From: Deltaproteobacteria bacterium | GTDB lineage: Bacteria; Bdellovibrionota; UBA2394 | Direction: 5' to 3' | DNA: 64,000 nt | NCBI GenBank assembly: GCA_017302715.1 | Contig: JAFLCD010000006.1 | Coordinates: forward strand, 62,001 to 126,000 | Shown here: positions 1 through 9,381 of the stretch, piece after piece | Position numbering within the stretch: the stretch's first letter is position 1 | Layout of the letters: every line of letters begins with the position of its first letter | Made by a program: the position numbers and the translations under genes | The notes under the pieces: generated by a model | Told to the model about the DNA's origin: nothing | What the model saw: only the letters and a program-made list of their open reading frames with translations | The model's database searches: none

Positions 1-1794
1 GTTTTTGGAACTTGGAATATTAAAAATTTGGGCCAACCCGTTTATTTCTTTGATAAAGAAAGTATTTTAGTGAGTGGAATCGTGGGTCGCATGGTCTTAG
101 AAGCAAGTCTTCAATTCATCGAACCTTCGCCAGGTCTATGGAGAATTCATCTTGCAAAGCCTTTGAATATCAAACTTCTGGATGACAAACCCACGGTTCA
201 AATGAAAGTGCGCAGGTTAGATCCCGACGGAGTTTATCGAGATCTCGTTCCCGATCCTGATCCCGCCGAAATTACGGAGACCGTGCGAAAGCAAATTGAG
301 GATACACTTTCGGATACGATTAAATCGGCACTCAATACTTATTTTTTTGCGGATGACTTAGCCTTTCGATTTCCATTGAGGGGGCTAACATTTGAATCTC
401 AAGACGCCAATATTCAAACGCAGACAAAACTTTCTAAAGTAGAAATGGATTCAGATGGTCTGGTGATCGGAATGGACGCGCGATTGTCGATGACTTCGCC
501 TGCGAATTGTAGTGTGAGGGCAGTAGAATTAATCAAAAATTTTACGCCCGTCTTTGATCCGCAGTCAGAATTCAAGATGCAAAAGTCAGGTCGTTGGCAG
601 TTGAATCATTATGAAAATCCGCAAAATCCTGGATGGATTTCAAACGATGAAAATTTAAAACTGATTGATGTACGGCTTTCCAAAGATGCGTTGCAATTGC
701 TGAATATCGGGGCTTACGCATCAGGTTTGTATTGCTTAAGTTCTCGAGCCTGGTGGCCACGTCCCGGATATATTCCTCTTTTAGAATTTCGTCCTGCTGC
801 GCTTCCTGAAATTCAATTTTCGAATAATAGTTTTAACGCTCATTTCGAAGGTGATGTTTTTATTTATGGGAGAAACCAACAGACGATGAACGAGAAATTT
901 GATGTTTCTAATGCGAAGAATATCAAATTAAAATTTGATATTCCGGGATCGTTTTCTTCTGAACGCTCTGAATGGAAAATCTCAGGAATTCAAAATTTAA
1001 ATTTCTCAGAAGATCAAATTTTCTCGAGCGAAACCAATTCTTTGAATGCTTGGATTGAAGAGACATTTAAAAAAGATGATTGGGGACAGATTCGATTTTC
1101 TCTTTCAGATTTAGATAAGTTATTTGAAAATAAAATCCGATTTTCCTCTTTTCAACTTACGGATGCAGGATTGGATATTTCTATTGATCCCAAAGATTTT
1201 TCTTGGGTAGAAATTCGAGATTCGAATTCGCAGGTCGTTGAAACAAGTCAGCTTAAAGTAAGTCCATTAGAGACTGAATTTTTATCGGATTTGCCCGAGC
1301 GAATCGACAATCCACTTTTACATTTGCGATGGCGGCAAAAATATAAACAAACAGAAGATGTTTTTTATTCTTGGGCTTTAAGATCATCAGATTCTCCGGT
1401 AACGGAATGGTCACCTTTTGACTCAGAAGCAGAATGGATGAAGTTTCTGACAAAGCCAGGCAAATATGAGTTTTTAATTAAGGCCATGAATCGAAAATAT
1501 GAAATTGAAAAAACACCAAAAGTTTATGAGTTTTATTTTCAACCTCGCGAAGAAGCTCCACAAAAAAATGTAAAGCCTGCTGATTGGGCTCAACCCATGC
1601 CGGTTGAAAAGAAGTCGAATGTTTCAACAAAGACGAGTGTGAAAGAGACAGAGTCAGATAAAGGTGCATTTGGTTGTGCGAGCGGTTTAGGTGAAAAGAC
1701 AGAGCCGCATTTTAATCTCTGGATTAATCTCGGGGGTTTCTTAATGGCTCTTGCAAGTCTTTTAATCTTGAGAGTTCGCCATCGGCGATTATAG
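1..1794 (+). CDS. Exported surface protein with C-terminal Cys-TM-Arg anchor (5' partial)
   Basis: The reading frame is open from the first base, so the N-terminus lies outside the window; the first in-frame start-like codon is TTG at 28 (588 residues from there). I do not recognise the family. The first half has a long amphipathic stretch (about residues 80-110) followed by alternating beta-like segments, loosely reminiscent of tubular lipid-binding folds. Residues about 430-510 look like an immunoglobulin or Y_Y_Y-type beta domain. The last 40 residues hold a Cys (about 550, in 'GCASG'), a hydrophobic segment (about 564-581) and a basic end 'RVRHRR', the layout of MYXO-CTERM-like sorting signals. 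The 3' end overlaps the convergent gene by 71 bp. Function unknown; the anchor is inferred. Confidence 0.7.
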   Translation, partial: VFGTWNIKNLGQPVYFFDKESILVSGIVGRMVLEASLQFIEPSPGLWRIHLAKPLNIKLLDDKPTVQMKVRRLDPDGVYRDLVPDPDPAEITETVRKQIEDTLSDTIKSALNTYFFADDLAFRFPLRGLTFESQDANIQTQTKLSKVEMDSDGLVIGMDARLSMTSPANCSVRAVELIKNFTPVFDPQSEFKMQKSGRWQLNHYENPQNPGWISNDENLKLIDVRLSKDALQLLNIGAYASGLYCLSSRAWWPRPGYIPLLEFRPAALPEIQFSNNSFNAHFEGDVFIYGRNQQTMNEKFDVSNAKNIKLKFDIPGSFSSERSEWKISGIQNLNFSEDQIFSSETNSLNAWIEETFKKDDWGQIRFSLSDLDKLFENKIRFSSFQLTDAGLDISIDPKDFSWVEIRDSNSQVVETSQLKVSPLETEFLSDLPERIDNPLLHLRWRQKYKQTEDVFYSWALRSSDSPVTEWSPFDSEAEWMKFLTKPGKYEFLIKAMNRKYEIEKTPKVYEFYFQPREEAPQKNVKPADWAQPMPVEKKSNVSTKTSVKETESDKGAFGCASGLGEKTEPHFNLWINLGGFLMALASLLILRVRHRRL

Positions 1795-3253
1795 ATTCAT
1801 ACTCAAAGAACCAGAGAGATCGCAATCGATCTAACTGAAGACTAGAAAATTCTTGCAGCTTATTTTTTTGCAAAAGATAAATTTCTGATCGAAGTTCTGC
1901 GGCGCGATCTCGATAAGTCTCTCTTAAATTTTGGGGCAGATTTTCGATAAAGCCTAATTCTAAAACTTTTGCATCAAAAGGATTTACAGGCATTTTCAAA
2001 TTTTTTTCAAATTCAAGATAAGCTTCTCGAGGCTTTCGATTTAAGTAGACTGAGCCTTTAATATTCTTTTCGACTCCATCAAGCAGGCCTTCTCGTCGGC
2101 TAGGAAAGGCGAGCGGCTTATCTTTTTGAGGCGTACTTAAATCGGCAAGAATGGCGTTGATTATTTCATCCCATTCATTTTTGTAGAGATAGTAATAGTA
2201 GAAGTCTTTCAGTTGCTGTGAAGACTTGAAATCAATCTCTTTTGTTCGTTCGTGAAAATCTTCAATATTTTTTTTCAGTTCTGAAAACTGAATTTGAATA
2301 TTCTTTTTTTCTTTTTCTGAGAGATCAAGTCGGCTGAGGTTTGCCATTTGGTCGATAAGCTGTTGATCCTGATTTTTTTTAGTTTTTATTTTTAATAAAA
2401 CTCGCGCACGCTTTTCTTTTGATTTTTCTAATTGTTCCGATAAATCAGGACTTAAAATCCACTGCAGATCTTGAAAGTAAGATGTCATCTTGGGAAGCAT
2501 GGAGACTTTTTGATCTTGGCCCAGCGGACTGCTTGCGGATTGAATCGCAGGTTTATTCCAAATCTGAAATTGATCGGTCAGAAGTCGGTGTTTATCCGAA
2601 AAGGCAATTTTATTTTCATGTTCCTCTAAATAATGAGGGGCGATGAATTGCGAGCCTAAGGCGGCAGCAGTCTCGGCAACCAAGAGAGGATTTCGATAAG
2701 TCGAAAGGGCAGAGAGAACAGGTTTGCAATTGTTTGCAAGAAAGGTGCGAGCTCGCCCTGGTGTTGATTTATTCCAAGTCAGCCCACGTATCATCTCTGT
2801 CAGTAGTAGAGGTTGAATGATCCAAGAATTTAAAACTGAATAATCGAGATGTCGTTCAGGTTGGTAAGAACTTAAAATAATTTGATCACCTTCCATGGTG
2901 ATCAGGTCGGGTCGTTCAAGTTGAACAAGTGCATTTAATTTCTTTAAAGTCTCTTCTGGGGTCGATGAAATAATTTCTGTTCGAACACCTTTTCGATTTT
3001 GAAAATAAATTTTAACTTCTTGTTCTGAATTTTTTTTTCGAGCATCCAATAAAAATTGTGGACTGGGTAAAATATTTATTTTTTCACCATTTGAAATTTT
3101 GAAATCGACGATATTTTGATTCTGTTTATTTTGATCGTACAAATCGCGCAGCCGAAGGCGTTGTCCACTTGAAGTGGGCAAGTCTTGCGCTCTCAATTCG
3201 TTTAAGAAAAGATTCGCGCAGGCGATTCCAGCAATGAGCCAAAGCGCACGCAT
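1724..3253 (-). CDS. Exported helical protein of unknown function
   Basis: 509 residues starting with a clear signal peptide (basic start, hydrophobic core, 'LRAQD' cleavage-like site near residue 22). The remainder is rich in Lys, Glu and Gln, with a probable coiled coil around residues 255-335. The ATG follows an AAGGTGG purine run. No catalytic motif or known domain was recognised. It converges with and overlaps the C-terminal anchor region of the preceding plus-strand gene by 71 bp, and diverges from the subtilase gene over 143 bp. Periplasmic or outer-membrane location is inferred from the signal peptide. Confidence 0.75.
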   Translation of the reverse strand: MRALWLIAGIACANLFLNELRAQDLPTSSGQRLRLRDLYDQNKQNQNIVDFKISNGEKINILPSPQFLLDARKKNSEQEVKIYFQNRKGVRTEIISSTPEETLKKLNALVQLERPDLITMEGDQIILSSYQPERHLDYSVLNSWIIQPLLLTEMIRGLTWNKSTPGRARTFLANNCKPVLSALSTYRNPLLVAETAAALGSQFIAPHYLEEHENKIAFSDKHRLLTDQFQIWNKPAIQSASSPLGQDQKVSMLPKMTSYFQDLQWILSPDLSEQLEKSKEKRARVLLKIKTKKNQDQQLIDQMANLSRLDLSEKEKKNIQIQFSELKKNIEDFHERTKEIDFKSSQQLKDFYYYYLYKNEWDEIINAILADLSTPQKDKPLAFPSRREGLLDGVEKNIKGSVYLNRKPREAYLEFEKNLKMPVNPFDAKVLELGFIENLPQNLRETYRDRAAELRSEIYLLQKNKLQEFSSLQLDRLRSLWFFEYESIIADGELSRLKDLQEPLRNPRD

Positions 3254-3396
3254 CCACCTTCTTTTGTATCAGAAGTGCCTTGAAAGAGCAGGACTGCGGC
3301 AGCACTGCCTCATTCTGCGACAAATATGTCTCAGTAAATCTTGAGAAAGCTGAATCATTTCAAAGATCTACATAGGCATAAAACTTGAAGATTTAG

Positions 3397-4935
3397 ATGC
3401 TTATGAACTTAGGCATTGAGCGTATTTCGATTCTCTTCATTAGCGCTCAAATTTTTTCCACTTCTGTTTTTGCTGCAACGAAGCCGAGCTCTCTCTTGAT
3501 TCGTCAAAAAGACGAAGTTGCAGCTGAAAGTTTTTCTTCGGCGAGTAAAGCTGCCGTTCAAAAAATTGATTTTAATTCTAACGATGAGAAAACAGATTTT
3601 TTAAATAATTTAGATTCAAATAGGTATGAAGTTGAACCTGTTGTTCAATTTCGCGCCAATGATTTAACGCTCTCTCAACAAATTCAGCAGACTCTTTTAA
3701 CCGATCCTTTAAGTGCGAATCAATGGAGCTTCTTTTCTTCAAACACAGATGGAAATCGATTTGAAGGTGCTGACACCGATGTACTTCGCGCCTGGCAAAT
3801 CACCAAGGGATCCGAACATGTCATGATTTATTTTTGGGATACAGGAATTGAAATGGATGCTTCCGGTCAGCCAGTGAATCCAGATCTTAAAGGAAGAGTA
3901 ACCAGTTATTATGATGCCTTAAATCCTGGTCAGCGACCTGTGGATCTTAATTCTCACGGAACGCATGTTGTTTCGATTGCTACATCCAAAGGTGAAAATA
4001 ATTTTGGGATGGCGGGGATTGTTCCCGGGGCTGTGAAAGTAGGCATTGGAAGATTTTTAGGTGCCGATGCATCGGGCGATAGTTCAAAGGCTGCCATTCT
4101 CGCTGACTGGATGGAAAACGATATGATCATTCAGCGCCAAAAAGATCCTAACGTAAAATTTATTTGGAATAATTCATGGGGCGGCGGCTATTCAAAATTT
4201 TTAGAAGATAAAGTGAAACGTTTTGCCGCTTATGATGTTTTGCCGATTACATCTGCAGGCAACGATCATCTCAATGTGGATGCGAATGCTTTTTATCCTT
4301 GTCGATTTCAAATCAACGCGAACACCTGTGTCGCCGCTTCGGATGCGAACGATGTGAGAGCTTCGTTTTCTTCTTACGGTGCCAACTCTGTTCATCTTTT
4401 TGCACCAGGCGTAAGAATTTATGGAACGGTTCCTGGAATTGTAAGCGGTTCAAATTATATTCCTCAAAACCAATATAAAGATGGAACTTCTCAAGCTGTT
4501 CCACATGTCAGCGGAATTGCCGCGCTGGTTTGGGCAGCCAATCCTCAGCTTACGGCGAATGATGTTCGTCAGGTTTTAGTGCAATCTGTAGATAAAATTC
4601 CTTCAGCCGCGGGACAAGTTTTTAGCGGCGGAAGAGTGAATGCTTATCGCGCTGTTTTGATGGCGACGGGACAAGATCCAAGTTTGGCGAATAGAAATTT
4701 AGCTTCAAGTATTGAAAATTCAGTTTCGGGAGGATGCACGATGCAAATCACCGACACAACGGCACCGGGGGGTGCTTTTTGGTTAGGACTTTTTGGATTG
4801 TTGGCTGCGCTCTTGGCGATGAGGTCATCTCAACTTTTCAATCAGAAGTTGAAGAAGTCCTTCGCGTTCACGACCGTCGGCAAAACGTCGACGATGCATA
4901 AAATCCGTCGTCTGCGCAAAACTCACCGAAAATAA
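3397..4935 (+). CDS. Secreted subtilisin-like serine protease (peptidase S8)
   Basis: 512 residues. A signal peptide (about 1-26) is followed by a propeptide-like region and an S8 catalytic domain. The triad is visible: Asp148 in 'FWDTGIE', His187 in 'NSHGTH', Ser365 in 'DGTSQAVPH', with oxyanion Asn289 in 'TSAGND'. After the catalytic domain come 'GGC' (Cys447), 'PGG', a hydrophobic segment (about 459-475) and an unusually long basic tail of about 37 residues. Cys-TM-basic resembles MYXO-CTERM-like anchors. The tail is encoded where the gene overlaps the convergent gene by 111 bp, which suggests the original stop codon was lost. Expected role is extracellular or surface proteolysis; the substrate is unknown. 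An alternative start is the ATG at 3403. Confidence 0.93.
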   Translation: MLMNLGIERISILFISAQIFSTSVFAATKPSSLLIRQKDEVAAESFSSASKAAVQKIDFNSNDEKTDFLNNLDSNRYEVEPVVQFRANDLTLSQQIQQTLLTDPLSANQWSFFSSNTDGNRFEGADTDVLRAWQITKGSEHVMIYFWDTGIEMDASGQPVNPDLKGRVTSYYDALNPGQRPVDLNSHGTHVVSIATSKGENNFGMAGIVPGAVKVGIGRFLGADASGDSSKAAILADWMENDMIIQRQKDPNVKFIWNNSWGGGYSKFLEDKVKRFAAYDVLPITSAGNDHLNVDANAFYPCRFQINANTCVAASDANDVRASFSSYGANSVHLFAPGVRIYGTVPGIVSGSNYIPQNQYKDGTSQAVPHVSGIAALVWAANPQLTANDVRQVLVQSVDKIPSAAGQVFSGGRVNAYRAVLMATGQDPSLANRNLASSIENSVSGGCTMQITDTTAPGGAFWLGLFGLLAALLAMRSSQLFNQKLKKSFAFTTVGKTSTMHKIRRLRKTHRK

Positions 4936-5199
4936 ACGAGATAATTTTAAAAGTTCATCGAATGTGGGCAGCCATAAGTTTTCGCCTTGAGCTTCTTTTT
5001 TTTCGATTACTAAAAAAATCTGTTCACTCGAAGTGGCAATGCAACCCTCTGGACATTCTCTGGACCAAAGATAATTACCTATGCGCGGAAATAATTCTTC
5101 AACCAGTTTTAAATTTTCAGGAGTGAGCTTTTTCTTCCAATGAAGGCGCTTTAATTCCTTGGCCTTTTCAACTTCTGCTTCTGAGAAAACTTCGTTCAT
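4825..5199 (-). CDS. Small conserved-looking protein of unknown function
   Basis: 124 residues with no signal peptide, so probably cytoplasmic. It has a charged helical N-terminal half, a Cys pair in 'RECPEGC' and a C-terminal part with 'LWLPTFDELL'. No family recognised. Its 3' third overlaps the end of the subtilase gene on the other strand. Its composition there reads as ordinary protein, whereas the subtilase tail there is an Arg/Lys-rich run, so this frame is the more natural one in the overlap. Confidence 0.6.
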   Translation of the reverse strand: MNEVFSEAEVEKAKELKRLHWKKKLTPENLKLVEELFPRIGNYLWSRECPEGCIATSSEQIFLVIEKKEAQGENLWLPTFDELLKLSRLFSVSFAQTTDFMHRRRFADGREREGLLQLLIEKLR

Positions 5200-5314
5200 G
5201 GATGAGGTTTAAAGCAATATAGGGGACGGGAGCCCTCTTCAAGATTAAAATTCAAAAGGATTTCAGGGGTTTATTCAGAACGAAAAACCCGTGTTATCCT
5301 AAAGCCTTGGAGGG

Positions 5315-5521
5315 ATGCGTCAATTGAAGACTGATCGTTACAAAGATCCTCGTTTGCAGAATTTAAATGACGCTCTTAAGCGATTAAAGGGATTGCTACG
5401 TGCAGCCCCTGAGATGACTTCCAAAATTCATCTCTATCTCCATAGAGAAAAAGGCATTCGCCTTCTCGATGATCTTTTAGAGAAAGACGAATCCGTTTCT
5501 CATTCTTCTCGAATTCATTAA
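5315..5521 (+). CDS. Small charged helical protein upstream of a CgeB-type glycosyltransferase
   Basis: 68 residues, rich in Lys, Arg and Leu, predicted helical, with no signal peptide or membrane segment. The ATG at 5315 directly abuts a GGAGGG sequence, too close for normal initiation. The TTG three codons later (5324) has better spacing from that Shine-Dalgarno and may be the real start. It ends 9 nt before the GTG of the glycosyltransferase gene, so the two are probably co-transcribed. Function unknown. Confidence 0.6.
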   Translation: MRQLKTDRYKDPRLQNLNDALKRLKGLLRAAPEMTSKIHLYLHREKGIRLLDDLLEKDESVSHSSRIH

Positions 5522-5530
5522 ACTATCTAA

Positions 5531-6790
5531 GTGCGAATTCTTTTGTTGATTGGTCCTGATCCGTGGATCGAGCTTTACCAAAGACCATTTTTAGATCTTG
5601 GACATGAAGTCAGTATTCTTCGTTTGGGAACTCTCACGAATGAGCAGATTGAAAAAGAAATTCGCGCGTTTGGTCCGCATTTCTGTCTTTGCCAAAGTTT
5701 GTTTCCTTTTGATCCGGGGACTACATCTCAAGGTGAGTTTTTGGAAGATCTGCTTTCACGTTTAAATATTCGTACAGCCGCCTGGATGGTGGACGGATTT
5801 TCTACAGGATCTTTGCCATTTCGCGAGAGATTTTTAAAAGCGAAATTGCCGCAGTCGGTGATTTATTTCTCTGTCGATCGGGGCCATCTATCTCTTTTTG
5901 AAAACGCAGGCGTAAAATCTTTTCATCTCCCGGTTGGCATTTCGAAAGAACTGGAGAGTATTAAAATAGGGCCCTTCAAAGATAAGTTGGAAGTCGCCTT
6001 TGTCGGCGCTCCTCCGCCTAATGCACTTCAGGCACCCCTCGCTTCGCGCGCACAGATTCTGCCAACTTTTCAGGCTTTCTTTTTAGTAGAGCTTTTTGAA
6101 TTCTTAAAATCAGTCATCGTCAAAAATCAACTTCAGTGGACTGAAATTCAGCTAATGGAAAAACTTTCGATTTTGGTTCCGTCGATCACTGAGTTCTTTC
6201 AGGCGGATGCAAATACAGCCAACTTTTTTGAGCAGATGAAAGCGAATTTACTTCAGAAAGCTAAAGAAGCTCTTGGAGAGCCTCTGTTTTTTTATTTTCA
6301 AATCTACGCGGATCTTTTAGATTTTTCATATTCTCATTATCAAATCACGGATCGTTTAAGTCGATTGAGCGAAACTCAAAATGTTCAAATTTTTGGAGGC
6401 GATCGTTGGCGGTCTTATCTTGGCCTTACACACGACACCCCCAAGCTTAGTTTATCTGAACTTTATTCCGTTTTTAAAAACGCCCCCATTTTAATCTGTC
6501 TCACCAAATGGCATTTTAAAACCGTGACTCATGAGCGGCCGCTCTTGACCTTGGCTTGCGGCGGATTTCCTTTAACGGATCATCGCGAAGAATTAAACGA
6601 GATGCTCTCTTCCGATGAAGTTGCGTCTTACTCTTCATACGAAGAAATGAGAGATAAAATTCAATTTTATTTAAATCATCCAGCTGAAAGAAATAAAATT
6701 TCAGCCGCAGGTAGAGCTCGAGTCTTTAAAGATCATACCTACCATCATCGAGCTCAAAAAATTTTAGAAGTAATGCAAAAAGAAATTTAA
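5531..6790 (+). CDS. CgeB-type glycosyltransferase, paralogue 1
   Basis: 419 residues, GTG start. The N-terminal Rossmann-like half opens with 'MRILLLIGPDP' and contains 'AAWMVDG'. The C-terminal part (about 300-415) has the CgeB / Glyco_trans_1_2 pattern: 'THERPLLTLACGGFPLTD', a 'SYSSYEEMRDKI' stretch and a final 'HTYHHRAQKIL'. A helical insert of about 110 residues separates the halves and ends in 'YSHYQ'. Family members transfer sugars from nucleotide donors; CgeB itself acts on spore surface glycans. It is one of three paralogues in this cluster. Its stop codon overlaps that of the convergent paralogue through a shared TTAA. Acceptor and donor cannot be read from the sequence. Confidence 0.85.
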   Translation: MRILLLIGPDPWIELYQRPFLDLGHEVSILRLGTLTNEQIEKEIRAFGPHFCLCQSLFPFDPGTTSQGEFLEDLLSRLNIRTAAWMVDGFSTGSLPFRERFLKAKLPQSVIYFSVDRGHLSLFENAGVKSFHLPVGISKELESIKIGPFKDKLEVAFVGAPPPNALQAPLASRAQILPTFQAFFLVELFEFLKSVIVKNQLQWTEIQLMEKLSILVPSITEFFQADANTANFFEQMKANLLQKAKEALGEPLFFYFQIYADLLDFSYSHYQITDRLSRLSETQNVQIFGGDRWRSYLGLTHDTPKLSLSELYSVFKNAPILICLTKWHFKTVTHERPLLTLACGGFPLTDHREELNEMLSSDEVASYSSYEEMRDKIQFYLNHPAERNKISAAGRARVFKDHTYHHRAQKILEVMQKEI

Positions 6791-8076
6791 GACCTTAATG
6801 CCCAATCCTTTTTCATCGTAGCGATGAGGCTTTTCATTCGATCGCGATAAGTATAATTTGCAAAAACTTTTTTACGGCCATTTTCTGCAATTCGTTTTCT
6901 TTCGGTTTCGTTCTGCAAATAAAATCGAATTTTGTCTTTAGCTTCATCGATCGTTGTATAAGTTGCGATTTCGTCCTGAGTAAACATCTCGTAAACTTCT
7001 TCTCGGCTATCAAGCAGTGGAAAACCACCTGCGCCTAAAACCCAAAAAGCTCGCTCTTGAACCGCTCCCCAGAAATGCCATTTGGTGAGTCCAAAATTAA
7101 TTTTGCTGTAGGCGAATTGGGCGTAGAGCTCTTGCTCACTTAAGCGAGGTTCAACTTGGTTGTAGCCGAGTAAAAGATTTTTCCAATCCATTCCACCATA
7201 AATTTTAATTTCAAAAGGTTTGAGCTCATTCAGATAAGCAGCCAACTGATAATGCGAATAAAAAAATGTCATTGCTGAAGAAAAGAAATTCCATTGGGAA
7301 TAAAGCCCTTCAGGAAGCAAATTCTTCATTTCATTATCTACTTGTTGATGTGCCTGATGAAAATCCTGAGGGGTTGTATAAAATTTTGAGAAAAAAGTTT
7401 CAACGGGCGCTACCATTTTTTCAACAAGCTCATGAAATTTTTCAGGTCGATGGATATGAACCATATCTTCGATGCGTTTAAGCTGCTGCGTAAACATTTG
7501 CAAAAAACCAATCAGAAAATTTTCTTTAAGCTCTTGAAGATTTTTTGCGGGAGCAGCATTATGGGTTGGAGTCCCACAAAAACTTAAGTTAGTTTCGAAT
7601 CTTGATTTAAGTTCTAAAGGCGCACGATAGCTTTCCATCCGATGATCTACACCCACTGGGAGGTGAAGAACCGGAAGTGCCCGATTTTTGAAAAAACTTA
7701 TATCTTTTCGATCCGCGCAAAAAAAGCTCATGAAATCTGGGGCGTAACCTTTTTGCCAGCGATCCTGACAAGCGTAGCTTCCAGATGATTGGGGCCCATC
7801 AACCATCCAAACGGCGGTAGGAATTTTTTCTGATTTTAAATAATCTTCCAATGGCAATGCCAATTTAGGACGAATCAAATCAAAGCAATGAAAATTTTCG
7901 GTGATACAAAAATCTGGTTTAAATTCTTTAAGAAATTTTAAAGTCGAATCGATTTCAGGATCTTTATCTTCGTTGATGGTTACCATTCGCGCTTCGTGAC
8001 CGAGAGCTTTAATGCCTTCACCCACGGTTTCAAGCCAAGCTCCCGTATGATCTAAAAGTGCAATTCGATAAGCCAT
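6787..8076 (-). CDS. CgeB-type glycosyltransferase, paralogue 2
   Basis: 429 residues. The layout matches paralogue 1: 'YRIALLDHTGAW' start, 'TAVWMVDGPQSSG', a helical insert ending in 'YSHYQLAAYL', 'IYGGMDW', then the C-terminal donor-binding-like region with 'VQERAFWVLGAGGFPLLD' and 'YTYRDRMKSL'. It is the last gene of a minus-strand run (dehydrogenase, SDR, C-methyltransferase, this gene), only 6 nt after the methyltransferase, so it probably uses or follows the sugar made by that set. It converges on paralogue 1 with a 4-bp stop overlap. The specific sugar is inferred only from context. Confidence 0.87.
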   Translation of the reverse strand: MAYRIALLDHTGAWLETVGEGIKALGHEARMVTINEDKDPEIDSTLKFLKEFKPDFCITENFHCFDLIRPKLALPLEDYLKSEKIPTAVWMVDGPQSSGSYACQDRWQKGYAPDFMSFFCADRKDISFFKNRALPVLHLPVGVDHRMESYRAPLELKSRFETNLSFCGTPTHNAAPAKNLQELKENFLIGFLQMFTQQLKRIEDMVHIHRPEKFHELVEKMVAPVETFFSKFYTTPQDFHQAHQQVDNEMKNLLPEGLYSQWNFFSSAMTFFYSHYQLAAYLNELKPFEIKIYGGMDWKNLLLGYNQVEPRLSEQELYAQFAYSKINFGLTKWHFWGAVQERAFWVLGAGGFPLLDSREEVYEMFTQDEIATYTTIDEAKDKIRFYLQNETERKRIAENGRKKVFANYTYRDRMKSLIATMKKDWALRS

Positions 8077-8082
8077 GAAGAA

Positions 8083-9381
8083 TTAAATCAATCTCGGTTC
8101 AGGAAGAGGAACGAGAAACTTTCCTTTAAATCCTTTTTCTCTAAATTTCACAGCGATCTCATCGGCGATATGCCAAGAAAGTAAGAGGGCCACATCGGGC
8201 TGGTCTGTAAAAAGTTTAGACTCCTCTAAAACAGGAATGGTGGTTCCTGGCATATATTTTCCAATTTTATAGGAACCCTTAATTTCGAGGACGCAGTCTA
8301 AAATGCCATCGTCGAGGCCGACGTAATTTACTAAGGTGCTAGCACGGGAAGGGGCGCCGACTCCGTAGATTTTTTTGCCTGCTTTTTTAAGATCATAAAG
8401 CATCTTGTGAAGAGAAAGTTTTGAAAGCAAAACATTCTCTTTAAATTTGGCAAAATTTTTCTCAGAGATGACGACGTCTTTTTCTTCAGCGAGTAAATTT
8501 TCTACGCTCTTTTCTTTTTGATATTTTCCTGGTTTCGCGGCGTAAACTCGAACGCTTCCTCCGTGAGAGGGGATTTTTTTCGCGTGAAAAATTTCTAAAC
8601 CATGCATTTCAAAAAGATATTTAAGAGAGTGAAGCGAGTAATAGCGAAGGTGCTCGTGATAAATGGTGTCGTATTGAACCGTTTCGATAAGTGGCAATAA
8701 ATAATGAGATTCAGAAATAAAAACACCGTCATCGGTCAGAAGATTTTTAATTCCTTTGATCACATCATGAACATTTTCAATATGTGCGAATACGTTTGTG
8801 GCCGTAACCACTTTCGCTTGCGATCTGGTTTTTACGATCTGATCGACAACGCTTTGATTGAAAAAAGAAATGATCGTTGGAATTCCTCTTTCGATCGCAA
8901 GCTTTCCCATTTGTTCAGGCGTGACACCTTGAACCTGGTGATTTTTTGCAAAATTACTCAGCAAGGTTCCATCGTTTGATCCGATATCTACAATCAGGTC
9001 ATCAGCCTTGAGTGAAAGTAATTTTGAAGATTCGTTATAAAGCTCCGCAAAGTTTTCGCGAAGTACCTTGGTGGTTCCCGAAGTATACGGATACTCAGGC
9101 GGAAATAAAATTCCTGCATCCACAGTGAGTCCTAACTGAACGAGGTGGCATTGTGTGCAATAAAGAAGTTCAGCTGGATACGAAGTTTTTTCAGCGGGCC
9201 GAGTTCCAATCGTAGGCATTGTGTTGACGGGAGGTAAATATCCTAAAAATAAAACGCTTTTTAAATCGACGTTGCTGCAGATTTGGCAAGACTCAACGAC
9301 CACACTGCTTTTGCTGTGAAGAGCCACTTTCGATTTGGTAGAGGATGAAGTTGTTGAGCGTTCGGTTTCATTCGTGATCAT
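8083..9381 (-). CDS. Sugar C-methyltransferase, SAM-dependent, with zinc-binding N-terminus
   Basis: 432 residues with the three-part build of NDP-sugar C-methyltransferases. There is an N-terminal zinc-binding module with Cys32/Cys35 ('CQIC') and Cys75/Cys78 ('CTQC'), a class I SAM-binding domain with 'VDIGSNDGTL' (131-140), and a C-terminal 'KIYGVGAPSRASTL' region typical of the methyltransferase 14 family. Known relatives add a methyl branch to a keto-sugar nucleotide. The start overlaps the upstream SDR gene by 4 bp, giving tight coupling. About 30 Ser/Thr/Lys-rich residues precede the zinc module, so a start further downstream is possible. Confidence 0.9.
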   Translation of the reverse strand: MITNETERSTTSSSTKSKVALHSKSSVVVESCQICSNVDLKSVLFLGYLPPVNTMPTIGTRPAEKTSYPAELLYCTQCHLVQLGLTVDAGILFPPEYPYTSGTTKVLRENFAELYNESSKLLSLKADDLIVDIGSNDGTLLSNFAKNHQVQGVTPEQMGKLAIERGIPTIISFFNQSVVDQIVKTRSQAKVVTATNVFAHIENVHDVIKGIKNLLTDDGVFISESHYLLPLIETVQYDTIYHEHLRYYSLHSLKYLFEMHGLEIFHAKKIPSHGGSVRVYAAKPGKYQKEKSVENLLAEEKDVVISEKNFAKFKENVLLSKLSLHKMLYDLKKAGKKIYGVGAPSRASTLVNYVGLDDGILDCVLEIKGSYKIGKYMPGTTIPVLEESKLFTDQPDVALLLSWHIADEIAVKFREKGFKGKFLVPLPEPRLI

